A stretch of 64,000 nt of DNA. It comes from Nocardioides flavescens. Its GTDB lineage: Bacteria; Actinomycetota; Actinomycetes; Propionibacteriales; Nocardioidaceae. The position numbers and the translations under genes were made by a program. The DNA is taken from the NCBI RefSeq assembly GCF_009823805.1, contig NZ_WUEK01000001.1, forward strand, positions 82,688-146,687, written 5' to 3'. Each line of letters starts with the position of its first letter. Within the stretch, counting starts at the first letter, position 1. Under the pieces are notes generated by a model, which was not told the DNA's origin, made no database searches, and saw nothing but the letters and a program-made list of their open reading frames with translations. Below, piece after piece: positions 45,255 through 53,443 of this stretch.

Positions 45255-45399
45255 CCGGCAGCACTTCCTGTGCGGCCCCCGACGTGGTCCAGTCGCCCTC
45301 CCACCGGCGACGAGCCGATCCTAAGGAGGCCGGGTCTCGCAGGTGGTGCTCACGGCACGAGAGGAGACTGCGGTCCAGACAGGACCGCCCTGACGGGAA

Positions 45400-45414
45400 C
45401 CTGACAGGGTCAGG
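45400..45414 (-). terminator. Small hairpin overlapping the DUF2469 stop codon
   Basis: CCTGAC-AGG-GTCAGG includes the stop codon at 45410-45412 and could end the rpsP-to-DUF2469 transcript. Confidence 0.3.
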
Positions 45415-45721
45415 AGGACTTCGGGACGTCGATGTCCGACTGGTTCAGCTCCTCGACGTTGACGTCCTTGAACGTCAGCACCTTCACGGTCTTGGCGAAG
45501 CGGGCGGGCCGGTACATGTCCCAGACCCACGCGTCGCTCATCGACACCTCGAAGAACACCTCGCCGGCCTCGCTGCGCGCCTTCACGTCGACCTGGTTGC
45601 AGAGGTAGAAGCGCCGGTCGGTCTCGACGACGTACTTGAAGATGCCGACGACGTCGCGGTACTCGCGGTAGAGCGTCAGCTCCATCTCGGTCTCGTACTT
45701 CTCGAGGTCCTCCGCGCTCAC
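45410..45721 (-). CDS. DUF2469 family protein
   Basis: This 103-residue acidic protein is the conserved actinobacterial DUF2469 (EDLEKYETEMELTLYREYRDVV at the start, ETDRRFYLCNQVDV, MSDAWVWDMYRP). No function is established. GTG overlaps the rnhB stop by 4 bp (GTGA), the arrangement seen across actinobacteria. Confidence 0.9.
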   Translation of the reverse strand: MSAEDLEKYETEMELTLYREYRDVVGIFKYVVETDRRFYLCNQVDVKARSEAGEVFFEVSMSDAWVWDMYRPARFAKTVKVLTFKDVNVEELNQSDIDVPKSS

Positions 45722-46410
45722 GGTACGACCTTAGTGCCGACCTCGTGACCCGGCTCCTCGAGCCCGGCGGCGCGCCGGACGTTGACGAAGCGCATCCGGT
45801 GCACCGGCGAGGGCCCGTGGGCGGTCAGCGCCGCGGTGTGCACCTCGGTGATGTAGCCCTTGTGCGTCTTGAAGTCGTACGCCGGCCAGCTGGCGTCGAG
45901 CTCGGTCATGATCCGGTCGCGGGTGACCTTGGCGAGCACCGAGGCGGCCGCGATGCAGGCCGCCACCCGGTCGCCCTTCCACACCGCCAGCCCGGGCGCG
46001 CCGAGCCCGTCGACCGGGAAGCCGTCGGTCAGGACGTACGCCGGCGCGACCTCGAGCGCGGCGACGGCCCGCCGCAGCGCCTCGAGGTTGGCGACGTGCA
46101 TGCCGAGGCGGTCGCACTCCTCGTGGGACACCACGACCACCGACCAGGCGAGTGCGCGGCGGACGACCTGGGCGTAGACCCGCTCGCGGGCCTTCTCGGT
46201 CAGCAGCTTGGAGTCCGCCAGCCCCGGCACGATCCCGGCCCGGCCCGCGGGCAGGATGCACGCGCCGGCGACCAGCGGGCCGGCGCACGCGCCGCGTCCC
46301 GCCTCGTCGGCGCCGGCGATCGGGTCGATCCCCTGACGGCGCAGCGCGCGCTCGTAGCCGTAGATGCCGGCGTCACGCCGGACGGTCGATCCTCGGGGCA
46401 GGGTGCTCAC
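45718..46410 (-). CDS. rnhB: Ribonuclease HII
   Basis: A 230-residue RNase H-fold enzyme. Acidic active-site residues lie in GADEAGRGACAGP (Asp-Glu) and LTDGFP, and in the late ASVLAKVTRD stretch. It removes ribonucleotides from DNA. Located between lepB and DUF2469 as in related genomes. Confidence 0.96.
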   Translation of the reverse strand: MSTLPRGSTVRRDAGIYGYERALRRQGIDPIAGADEAGRGACAGPLVAGACILPAGRAGIVPGLADSKLLTEKARERVYAQVVRRALAWSVVVVSHEECDRLGMHVANLEALRRAVAALEVAPAYVLTDGFPVDGLGAPGLAVWKGDRVAACIAAASVLAKVTRDRIMTELDASWPAYDFKTHKGYITEVHTAALTAHGPSPVHRMRFVNVRRAAGLEEPGHEVGTKVVP

Positions 46411-46429
46411 GACGGATGCGCTCCGCTGC

Positions 46430-47191
46430 TCACGAGGTGCCGGCGGGCACCTCGTCGAAGGTGCTGCCGGCGCCGGTGACGCCGCCGAAGCGGCTCAGCG
46501 GCCACACGAGCGCGAAGACCTTGCCGACGACGAGGTCGTCGGGCACGAACTCGCGACCGGGGACGCAGTCGGTCACGTCGGGCAGGCACAGCTTCTGCGA
46601 GGAGTCCGCGGAGTTGGCGCGGTTGTCGCCCATCACGAAGACGTGGCCCACGGGCACGGGCCCGGCGGTCCAGTTGCACTTGCTGGCCGGCATCGGACCG
46701 TTGCAGGGCGAGTCCGGGTCGTCGCGGACGTAGCCCGACTCGTCGATCGCGACACCGTTGACCTGCAGGTCGCCGTTGTCGTCGCAGCAGACGATCGTGT
46801 CGCCGGCGACACCGATGACGCGCTTCACCAGGTGTCCGCCGCTGGGCATCAGCCCGACCCGGGTGAGGACCTCGGTGACGGGGTTGCCCGGTCCCGGGAC
46901 CTCGTCGGTCGGCAGCCACCCACCGGGGTCCTCGAAGACCACGACGTCACCGCGCTGCGGGCTGCCGCGCCAGTGGGAGACCTTCTGCACGAGGATGCGG
47001 TCGTCCTTGACCAGCCCGGGCTCCATCGACTCCGACGGGATGTAGAACGCCTGGACGAAGAAGGTCTTGAGGACGACGGCGAGCACCACCGCGACCACGA
47101 GCAGCACGAGGGACTCCTGCCACAGGGGCAGGTGCCGCCGCTCGGGGCGGCGCCTCGGCTCGGTGGACGCGGTGGCGTCGTCGGTCGTCAC
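46430..47191 (-). CDS. lepB: Signal peptidase I
   Basis: The 253-residue protein has a cytoplasmic Arg-rich start, one transmembrane helix (about residues 26-46), the nucleophile Ser55 in IPSESMEPGL, the general base Lys123 in HLVKRVIG, and GHVFVMGDNRANSADS. It cleaves Sec and Tat signal peptides at the outer face of the membrane. A Cys pair in the CCDDNG and CNGPMPASKCN insertions is typical of actinobacterial forms. Follows rplS by 23 bp. Confidence 0.96.
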   Translation of the reverse strand: MTTDDATASTEPRRRPERRHLPLWQESLVLLVVAVVLAVVLKTFFVQAFYIPSESMEPGLVKDDRILVQKVSHWRGSPQRGDVVVFEDPGGWLPTDEVPGPGNPVTEVLTRVGLMPSGGHLVKRVIGVAGDTIVCCDDNGDLQVNGVAIDESGYVRDDPDSPCNGPMPASKCNWTAGPVPVGHVFVMGDNRANSADSSQKLCLPDVTDCVPGREFVPDDLVVGKVFALVWPLSRFGGVTGAGSTFDEVPAGTS

Positions 47192-47214
47192 GCGAGAGAT
47201 CAGGGAGCCGGGGC

Positions 47215-47565
47215 TCAGGCCTCGCGGCGCTCCTTGATCTTGGCGGCCTTGCCGCGCAGGTTGCGCAGGTAGTAGAGCTTGGCGCGGCGCACGTCACCGC
47301 GGGTGACGACCTCGATCTGCTCGAAGATCGGGGAGTTCAGCGGGAAGGTGCGCTCGACACCGACGCCGAAGGAGACCTTGCGGACGGTGAAGGTGCGGCC
47401 CACGCCGGAGCCGTGCACACGGATGACCACGCCCTGGAAGACCTGGACGCGGGAGCGGCTGCCCTCGACGACCTTGACGTGCACCTTGATGGTGTCGCCA
47501 GCGCGGAAGGAGGGGACGTCGTCGCGCTTCGAGGCGTTGCCGAGCTCGGCGATCAGGTTGCTCAT
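47215..47565 (-). CDS. rplS: 50S ribosomal protein L19
   Basis: A 116-residue L19 ([54 protein letters not shown]). ATG at 47565 follows GAGGAG with 5 bp spacing. Between it and trmD lies a 174-bp region with a 9-bp inverted repeat. Confidence 0.97.
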   Translation of the reverse strand: MSNLIAELGNASKRDDVPSFRAGDTIKVHVKVVEGSRSRVQVFQGVVIRVHGSGVGRTFTVRKVSFGVGVERTFPLNSPIFEQIEVVTRGDVRRAKLYYLRNLRGKAAKIKERREA

Positions 47566-47654
47566 GGTGCTCCTCGCAGATGCCACAGGTCAGCCACGGA
47601 ATCGGGGACGATCACGGAAGGTGGTGCGGTGCGCCTGCGGCAACCGGGCTCCCC

Positions 47655-47700
47655 TGTGGCAGAGCCGGGCCGGTCAGGGCCGAGGGTTGAGTCTGCCACA
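47655..47700. promoter_or_regulatory. Inverted repeat in the trmD-rplS gap
   Basis: TGTGGCAGA (47655-47663) and its exact complement TCTGCCACA (47692-47700) enclose 28 GC-rich bases, 90 bp upstream of rplS. It could end the trmD transcript, form an L19 leader structure or include the rplS promoter (a CAGACT -10-like box lies within one arm region on the minus strand). Confidence 0.4.
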
Positions 47701-47739
47701 CGCGCCTCACCCCCCAGAAATCGTCCGCTACGCCCGGGG

Positions 47740-48906
47740 TCAGCGACGACGGCGCTCCAGGACGACGGGACCGGATGGCCCGCCGAGGGTGCGCACGGGA
47801 CGGTAGCCCGCCTTGCGGTAGATCGCGAGGTTGCGCGTGCTGGCCTTGCCCGTGAACAGGCGGTACGTCGTCACGCCGGCGGGCGCGAGCGCGTGGACGT
47901 GCTCGAGCAGCGCCCGACCGAGGCCGCGGCCGCGCAGGTCGGGGGCGGCCATGAGCCGTCCCACCTCCCAGACCCGGGGGTCCTCCGGGTCGAGCCGTCC
48001 GCGCACGGATCCGACGAGCCGCCCGTCGACCCGCACGACGCTGGTCTCCCAGGCGGCGATCGACTCCTGCACGTCGGACAGCGTCTCGTGCAGCGGCGGG
48101 ATGGTGAGGTCGTCGTTGGCGACCGCCTCGGAGACCCAGCAGGCCAGCTGCAGCGTCAGCAGCTCCCCGGCGTCACCGCGGACGGCCCGCTCCGGGTGCC
48201 ACTCCCCCGCCGCGCCGAGGGAGGCGGGTCGCAGCAGGTCGGGACGGCGCGCGGCGGTGCGCTCCTCGGCCTGGGTACGGCGCCACGCCGCGATGCGCGC
48301 GTGGTCGCCCGACAGCAGCACCGGCGGTACGTCGAGCCCGCGCCAGCTCGCCGGGCGGGTGTAGACGGGGTGCTCGAGCAGCCCGTCCTCGTGGGACTCC
48401 TCGACCAGCGACGCGGCGTTGCCCATGAAGCCGGGCAGGAGACGCACCACGGCCTCGGTCACGGCGAGCGCCGCCACCTCGCCGCCGTTCAGCACGTAGT
48501 CGCCGAGCGAGACCTCGACGACCTCGGCGCGGGTCGCGGCGTGGTCGAGGACCCGCTGGTCGATCCCCTCGTAGCGCCCGCAGCAGAACACCAGCCGCGA
48601 GCGCTGCGCCAGCGACCGGGCCAGCTCCTGGGTGAGGGGTGTGCCCGACGGCGTGGGCACGACCACGGTGGTCGAGGCGTCGACCTCGAGCTCGTCGAAG
48701 GCCTCGCCGAACGGCTCGGGTCGCATGACCATGCCGGCCCCACCCCCGAACGGGCTGTCGTCGACGGTGCGGTGCCGGTCGTGGGTCCAGCGACGCAGGT
48801 CGTGCACGTGGACCTCGATGAGGCCCTTGTCGACGGCCTTGCCCGGCAGCGACTCGCGCAGCGCGTCGAGGTAGCCCGGGAAGATCGTGAGGTAGTCGAG
48901 CCGCAC
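47740..48906 (-). CDS. trmD: tRNA (guanine37-N1)-methyltransferase fused to a GNAT acetyltransferase
   Basis: Residues 1-240 are Trm[23 protein letters not shown] at the start, the trefoil-knot motifs [10 protein letters not shown] and [13 protein letters not shown], and [19 protein letters not shown]. It methylates N1 of G37 in tRNAs reading CNN codons. Residues about 250-388 are a GNAT domain: [20 protein letters not shown], then the acetyl-CoA loop [14 protein letters not shown], then [14 protein letters not shown]. The frame is unbroken, so this is a true fusion, about 150 residues longer than E. coli TrmD. The acetylation target is unknown. Confidence 0.93.
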   Translation of the reverse strand: MRLDYLTIFPGYLDALRESLPGKAVDKGLIEVHVHDLRRWTHDRHRTVDDSPFGGGAGMVMRPEPFGEAFDELEVDASTTVVVPTPSGTPLTQELARSLAQRSRLVFCCGRYEGIDQRVLDHAATRAEVVEVSLGDYVLNGGEVAALAVTEAVVRLLPGFMGNAASLVEESHEDGLLEHPVYTRPASWRGLDVPPVLLSGDHARIAAWRRTQAEERTAARRPDLLRPASLGAAGEWHPERAVRGDAGELLTLQLACWVSEAVANDDLTIPPLHETLSDVQESIAAWETSVVRVDGRLVGSVRGRLDPEDPRVWEVGRLMAAPDLRGRGLGRALLEHVHALAPAGVTTYRLFTGKASTRNLAIYRKAGYRPVRTLGGPSGPVVLERRRR

Positions 48907-48921
48907 CCGATCAGCCCTCGC

Positions 48922-49515
48922 TCACTCGTCGTCGGGGAACGGCGTGACCAGCCCGGGGCGGTCGGCGACCACGACACGGCCGGCGTCGAGGTCGACCTCC
49001 GGCACCAGCGCGGAGACGAACGGGACCAGGGCCTCGCGACGGTCGGGCGTCGTGACCCGCAGCAGGTCCTGGGCGCCGCCGTGCATCAGCCCGGCGACGG
49101 TGCCGATCCGGATGCCGTCGAGGTCGTGGACGGCCAGCCCGACGAGCTGGTGGTCGTAGAACTCCTCGGGGTCCTCGGGGGACTCGCCCGCGGGGATCGT
49201 CGTGTGCAGCAGCGTGCCGCGCGCTCCTTCGGCCGCCGTGCGGTCGGGCAGCTCCTCGAAGCTCAGCAGCAGCACCGACTGGTGCCAGCGGGCCCGGGCC
49301 ACCGTGAGCGTCTGCAGAGACGACGCAGAGCCCGAGGGCGGCTCGGCCCGGAGCACTGCTCCGGGAGCGAACCGCCGCTCGGGCTCGTCGGTGCGTACGT
49401 CGATCGTCACCTCGCCGCGCAGACCGTGCGGCTTGCCGATGCGGCCGACGACGACCTCGGTGCCGGACGAGCCGGCACCGGGGTCGCGCGTGGGCTCAGC
49501 GGCGCCGGTCGACAT
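48922..49515 (-). CDS. rimM: Ribosome maturation factor RimM
   Basis: The 197-residue protein has the RimM N-terminal beta-barrel (VVVGRIGKPHGLRGEVTIDV) and the PRC-barrel C-domain (EEFYDHQLVGLAV). It helps assembly of the 30S head with S19. ATG at 49515 lies inside the end of khpA (20-bp overlap); in-frame codons further upstream are less likely. Confidence 0.93.
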   Translation of the reverse strand: MSTGAAEPTRDPGAGSSGTEVVVGRIGKPHGLRGEVTIDVRTDEPERRFAPGAVLRAEPPSGSASSLQTLTVARARWHQSVLLLSFEELPDRTAAEGARGTLLHTTIPAGESPEDPEEFYDHQLVGLAVHDLDGIRIGTVAGLMHGGAQDLLRVTTPDRREALVPFVSALVPEVDLDAGRVVVADRPGLVTPFPDDE

Positions 49516-49738
49516 CCACGAAGTCGATCCGCGCGCCGTCACGCCCGGCGAGGGCGCCGATGACGGTGCGGAACGCCGTGGCGGTGCGACCGCCGCGCCC
49601 GATCACCTTGCCGAGGTCGTCGGGGTGGACCCGGACCTCGAGGATCGAGCCGCGACGCAGCTGCTTGTCGCGGACGACGACGTCGTCGGGGTGCTCGACG
49701 ACGCCGCGGACCAGGTGCTCGAGAGCGTCGGCCAGCAT
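49496..49738 (-). CDS. khpA: KH-domain RNA-binding protein KhpA
   Basis: An 80-residue single type-II KH domain with the RNA-binding loop IGRGGRT (a GxxG motif). It binds structured RNA and is conserved between rpsP and rimM in Gram-positive bacteria. It starts 2 bp after the rpsP stop. Confidence 0.94.
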   Translation of the reverse strand: MLADALEHLVRGVVEHPDDVVVRDKQLRRGSILEVRVHPDDLGKVIGRGGRTATAFRTVIGALAGRDGARIDFVDVDRRR

Positions 49739-49740
49739 GC

Positions 49741-50313
49741 TCAGGAGTCCGAGTCGGCGGACTCGGCCGGCTTCTCGGCCGCCTCGGCCTCCTCGGCCGC
49801 CGCGGTGGCGCCCTCGGGGGTCTCGTCGGCCGGGGTCAGGGCCTGCGCCTCGGCGGCGCCGTCCTTCTCCTCGGTCTTGGCCTCGGCCTTCTCGTCGGCC
49901 TTCGCCTCGTCCTTGGCCGGCTTCTTGGCCGCGGACTTCTTGGTGGTGGCCTCGGCGGCGGAGCTGCCGTGGGCGTCGGCGAGCGCGGCGTTGAACAGCT
50001 CGAGCTTGTCGGGCTTCGGCGCAGCGGTCTTGAGGGTGCCCTCGGCGCCCTCGGTCATGCCCTTGTGCTTGTGCCAGTCACCGGTGATCTTGAGGATCTT
50101 GGCGACGGCCTCGGAAGGCTGCGCGCCGACGCCGAGCCAGTACTGCGCCCGGTCGGAGACCACCGAGATGTAGGAGGGGTCCTCCTTCGGGTGGTACTTG
50201 CCGATCTCCTCGATCACCTTGCCGTCGCGCTTCTTGCGCGAGTCGACGACGACGATGCGGTACTGCGGCGTCCGGACCTTGCCCAGGCGCTTCAAACGGA
50301 TCTTGACGGCCAC
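49741..50313 (-). CDS. rpsP: 30S ribosomal protein S16 with long Lys/Glu/Ala tail
   Basis: Residues 1-85 are S16 ([20 protein letters not shown] and KYHPKEDP). Residues about 110-190 form an extra tail of Lys, Glu and Ala, first basic ([10 protein letters not shown]), then strongly acidic. E. coli S16 has 82 residues. The GTG at 50313 gives VAVKIRL, the family start. First gene of the khpA-rimM-trmD unit. Confidence 0.96.
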   Translation of the reverse strand: MAVKIRLKRLGKVRTPQYRIVVVDSRKKRDGKVIEEIGKYHPKEDPSYISVVSDRAQYWLGVGAQPSEAVAKILKITGDWHKHKGMTEGAEGTLKTAAPKPDKLELFNAALADAHGSSAAEATTKKSAAKKPAKDEAKADEKAEAKTEEKDGAAEAQALTPADETPEGATAAAEEAEAAEKPAESADSDS

Positions 50314-50428
50314 GTCTGTGGTGTCTCCTCGAAGTGTGGTGGTGGTGGAGGGATCGGACCCCGTGTGGGGCACCGGGCCGAGACCTCCGATGGGCCGTGC
50401 ACCGCCCCGGGTGAGAGGGACCGTGGCG

Positions 50429-50454
50429 GGCAGGACTCAGCGGGCAATCCTGCC
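50429..50454. promoter_or_regulatory. Inverted repeat upstream of rpsP
   Basis: GGCAGGA and TCCTGCC are separated by 12 bases, 116 bp upstream of the rpsP start. The 287-bp gap (50314-50600) holds no convincing gene. The element may be part of the rpsP promoter or leader. Confidence 0.35.
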
Positions 50455-50600
50455 AGACCGCCGCGGGGCCGGGAAAATCCGGGCCGAACGGCGCAACCGG
50501 CGACCACGTCGACCTGGTCGACCTGGTCGTGCGCCCCTGCGCCGTGGCGACGTACCCGCCGCCGGAGCACCTGGTGCGCGACCTCGGCTCCTGAGCCGAC

Positions 50601-51674
50601 TCAGGCCACGACCCGGCCGCGCAGCACGACGCGCGCGGGACGCGCGAGCACGGTGACGTCGAGGCGCGGGTCGGCGTCGTAGACGACGAGGTCGGCGGGC
50701 GCGCCCTCGTCGAGCGCGGCGTTCCACCCCAGCCACTCCCGGGCCCGCCACGACGCGGCACCGAGCGCGTCCTCGACGGGCACGCCGTACGCCGCGAGCT
50801 CGCGCACCTCGTCGGCGAGCAGCCCGTGCGCGAGCACGCCGCCGGCGTCGGTGCCGGCGTAGAGCGGCACACCCGCCTCCCAGGCCGCCATGATCGTGTC
50901 GCGACGACGCCGGTAGAGGTCGTCCATGGTGGCGGCGTACGCCGGGAACTTGTCCTCGGCCTGGCGGGCGTAGCCCGGGAAGTTCTCGAGCTGCATGACG
51001 GTCGGCACGAGCGCGGTGCCGTGCGCGACCATCGACTCGACGAGGTCGGGGGTCAGGCCGGTGCCGTGCTCGATGCAGTCGATACCGGCCTCGATCAGCC
51101 CCGGCAGGACCTCCCGCCCGAAGCAGTGGGCGGTCACCCGGGCGCCGAGCGCGTGGGCGGCCTCGATCGCGGCCGCGAACGTCTCGGCCGGGAACGACGG
51201 CGTCAGGTCGCCGTCGCCACGGTCGATCCAGTCGCCGACGAGCTTGACCCAGCCGTCGCCGCGCCGCGCCTCCTCCTCGACCTGGGCGACGACGTCGTCG
51301 GGGTCGACCTCGTGGGCGAAGTTGCGGATGTAGCGCTTGGTGCGCGCGACGTGGCGCCCGGCCCGCACCAGCCGCGGCAGGTCCTCGCGCTCCTGCACCC
51401 AGCGGGTGTCGGTGGGGCTGCCGCAGTCGCGCAGCAGCAGCGCGCCGGCGTCGCGGTCGGCGACGGCCTGGGCCTCGGTGACCGCCCGGTCGACCTCTCC
51501 GTGCTCGTCGAGGCCGATGTGGCAGTGCGCGTCGACCAGCCCGGGCACGATCCAGCCGGTCGCGACGGTCTCGGCCCCGGTCTGCGGTTCGAGCGTCACC
51601 CGGCCGTCGACGAGGTAGAGGTCGCGGCTCTCGCCGTCGGGCAGGACCGGCCCGCTCACCCGCAGTGCACTCAC
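50601..51674 (-). CDS. Amidohydrolase-superfamily protein (imidazolonepropionase/prolidase-like)
   Basis: A 357-residue metal-dependent hydrolase with the ligands DAHCHIG (near residue 48), a Lys in WVKLVGDW, His in ARVTAHCFG and IEHGTG, and Asp in AGTDAGG. The N- and C-terminal strands form the composite sandwich (APADLVVYDADP). The substrate is unknown; prolidase-like Xaa-Pro or N-acyl-amino-acid hydrolysis are known in the group. GTG is 7 bp after a TAGGGT box. It diverges from a ROK regulator across a region with a large perfect inverted repeat. Confidence 0.82.
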   Translation of the reverse strand: MSALRVSGPVLPDGESRDLYLVDGRVTLEPQTGAETVATGWIVPGLVDAHCHIGLDEHGEVDRAVTEAQAVADRDAGALLLRDCGSPTDTRWVQEREDLPRLVRAGRHVARTKRYIRNFAHEVDPDDVVAQVEEEARRGDGWVKLVGDWIDRGDGDLTPSFPAETFAAAIEAAHALGARVTAHCFGREVLPGLIEAGIDCIEHGTGLTPDLVESMVAHGTALVPTVMQLENFPGYARQAEDKFPAYAATMDDLYRRRRDTIMAAWEAGVPLYAGTDAGGVLAHGLLADEVRELAAYGVPVEDALGAASWRAREWLGWNAALDEGAPADLVVYDADPRLDVTVLARPARVVLRGRVVA

Positions 51675-51681
51675 CCGGCGG

Positions 51682-51687
51682 ACCCTA
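51682..51687 (-). promoter_or_regulatory. -10 box TAGGGT of a leaderless amidohydrolase promoter
   Basis: The minus-strand hexamer ends 7 bases before the GTG at 51674. Confidence 0.45.
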
Positions 51688-51706
51688 CGCCCGGAGCCGG
51701 CCGCGT

Positions 51707-51762
51707 CGTCGACAGTCGAACATCCGGGCCCCTCTGACGTCCCGGATGTTCGACTGTCGACG
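51707..51762. repeat. Perfect 22-bp inverted repeat between the amidohydrolase and ROK genes
   Basis: Arms 51707-51728 and 51741-51762 are exact reverse complements, beginning CGTCGACAGTCGAACATC, with a 12-base loop. It is either a dispersed palindromic element or a large operator/terminator between the divergent genes. Confidence 0.8.
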
Positions 51763-51855
51763 GACGGGTCCTCACGACGGTCGGGTTCGTCCCGGACCTG
51801 GCGCAAAGGTCGAGTGTTCACGTTCACCTTCCTCCCCGGTCGGGATGAATCGACC

Positions 51856-51861
51856 TAGACT
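51856..51861 (+). promoter_or_regulatory. -10 box TAGACT of a leaderless ROK-gene promoter
   Basis: TAGACT ends 7 bases before the GTG at 51869, with no ribosome-binding site. Confidence 0.5.
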
Positions 51862-51868
51862 GTGCGCC

Positions 51869-53044
51869 GTGGCGGTGAGGTCGGGAGCAGGGGCGCTCGA
51901 GCGGCTGCGCGCCGCCAACCAGCGCACGGTGCTCGCGACGCTCGCCTCCGAAGGGCCGATGAGCCGCGCAGACGTCGTGCGCAGCACGGGGCTCTCGCGC
52001 ACCACCGTCTCCAGCCTCGTCGCCGACCTCATCCGTGGAGGCCAGGTCGTCGAGACCGCCGACCGCGGCCGACCGCACAAGGGCGGGTCCGGCCGACCGC
52101 CGGTGCTGGTGGCGCTGAGCGCTCCGGCCGGGGCGGTCGCGGGCGTCGACTTCGGCCACGAGCACGTGCGAGTCGCCGTCGCCGACCGGGCGGGCGTCGT
52201 ACGCGCGGAGGACGAGGTGCACCTCGACGTCGACGCCGACGGGGCGCAGGCGCTCGACCGGGTGGACGCGATCGTGCGCGAGCTGGTGGAGCGGGCCGGG
52301 TTCACCCCCGAGGAGCTCACCGCCGTCGGCATGTGCGTGCCCGCCCCGATCGACCGCCGCTCGGCCGGCATCCGGACGCCGATCATGCCGGGCTGGCACG
52401 GCCTGCACCCCGGCGAGGAGCTGCGCCGACGACTCGGCGTGCCGGTCTTCGCCGACAACGACGCCAACCTCGGCGCCCTGGCCGAGCTGACCCAGGGCGC
52501 CGCGCGCGGCGCTCACGACGTCATCTACATCAAGATCGCCAGCGGCCTCGGCGCCGGCATCGTGCTGGGCGGCCGGCTGCACCGCGGCACCACCGGGGCG
52601 GCCGGCGAGATCGGGCACGTGCAGGTGGGCGAGGACGGCCCCGTGTGCCGGTGCGGTCACCGCGGCTGCCTCGAGACGCTCGCCTCCGGTCCCCGCCTGA
52701 TGGACCTGTTGCGACCGGCGTACGGCGAGACGCTGGGCTGGGCGGACGTGCAGGCTCTCGAGGCGAGCGGCGACCGCGGCGTGCGGCGTGTGCTGTCCGA
52801 CGCCGGGCGCCAGGTCGGCCGGGCCGTCGCTGATCTCGCCAACAGCCTCAACCCCGAGCTGATCGTCATGGGTGGCCCCGTCGGACGGGTGCCGTCGGTG
52901 GTCGAGGGGGTGCGGTGGGCGGTCGGCCGCTACGCCCAGCCGGAGACCTCGGCGGCGCTGCGGGTCGTGGCCGGGCGGCTCGAGGACCGCTCCCAGGTCG
53001 TCGGTGCCGTCGCGCTGGCGATCAACCGGGTCGCCTCCGGCTGA
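51869..53044 (+). CDS. ROK-family transcriptional regulator
   Basis: The 391-residue protein has an N-terminal winged helix (residues about 8-70; MSRADVVRSTGLSRTTVSSL) and a ROK sugar-kinase-like domain: GVDFGHEHVRVAV, FADNDANLGALAE, and the zinc motif CRCGHRGCLET. Most ROK regulators respond to sugars or amino sugars. It may control the divergent amidohydrolase, in which case an N-acetyl-sugar or related amide could be the substrate; this is inference. Confidence 0.9.
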   Translation: MAVRSGAGALERLRAANQRTVLATLASEGPMSRADVVRSTGLSRTTVSSLVADLIRGGQVVETADRGRPHKGGSGRPPVLVALSAPAGAVAGVDFGHEHVRVAVADRAGVVRAEDEVHLDVDADGAQALDRVDAIVRELVERAGFTPEELTAVGMCVPAPIDRRSAGIRTPIMPGWHGLHPGEELRRRLGVPVFADNDANLGALAELTQGAARGAHDVIYIKIASGLGAGIVLGGRLHRGTTGAAGEIGHVQVGEDGPVCRCGHRGCLETLASGPRLMDLLRPAYGETLGWADVQALEASGDRGVRRVLSDAGRQVGRAVADLANSLNPELIVMGGPVGRVPSVVEGVRWAVGRYAQPETSAALRVVAGRLEDRSQVVGAVALAINRVASG

Positions 53045-53060
53045 CCGCCCGTCCTCCGGC

Positions 53061-53432
53061 TCAGAGCAGGTCGAGCAGCCAGCTCGGCCCGAGCGACATC
53101 GTCGCGCCCGCGGCGCTGGCGCGGGCCCGCAGCATCTGGTCGGCGGTCACGACCGTGACCGCGTCGCCGCGCTCGGACGCGGCGCGGACCTGCGCGACGA
53201 TCTCGTCGTCCCCGCTGCGCTTCGCGTGGGCCGTGGTGACGTCGCCGTCGCGCCCCGCGCGCACGCCGCCCTTGGCGGCGCCCTCCAGCACGAGCACGAC
53301 GGCGTCGGCAGGCAGGTCCGCGACCAGCAGGCCCTCGTGCAGCCGTCGCGCGGCCCCGGCCCGGTCCTTCCACCACCCGTCGGGACGCGCGCCCACGACG
53401 TTCGCGCCGTCGACGACCAGGACCCGCACCAC
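53061..53432 (-). CDS. NYN-domain (PIN-like) protein
   Basis: A 123-residue protein with the NYN/PIN-like metal-binding pattern: VLVVDGANVVGARPDGWW (first Asp), ADAVVLVLEGAAKGG, SGDDEIVAQ and VVTADQML. This suggests an RNA-cleaving or RNA-binding enzyme of the YacP kind. The target is unknown. Starts 12 bp after ffh ends and is probably co-transcribed. Confidence 0.78.
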   Translation of the reverse strand: MVRVLVVDGANVVGARPDGWWKDRAGAARRLHEGLLVADLPADAVVLVLEGAAKGGVRAGRDGDVTTAHAKRSGDDEIVAQVRAASERGDAVTVVTADQMLRARASAAGATMSLGPSWLLDLL

Positions 53433-53443
53433 CCCGGCGCTGC

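Noticed and set aside
42827..45264. Extension of the second TadG-like protein upstream to a 789-residue frame
   Set aside because: The extra N-terminal part is the TadE-like gene read in another frame; the GTGA overlap at 44742-44745 marks the true start.
50430..50594. A plus-strand frame ending in a protein-like tail (HVDLVDLVVRPCAV then PPPEHLVRDLGS)
   Set aside because: No credible start, no recognisable domain, and it lies in the rpsP promoter region; it may be a gene remnant, but I cannot support it as a feature.
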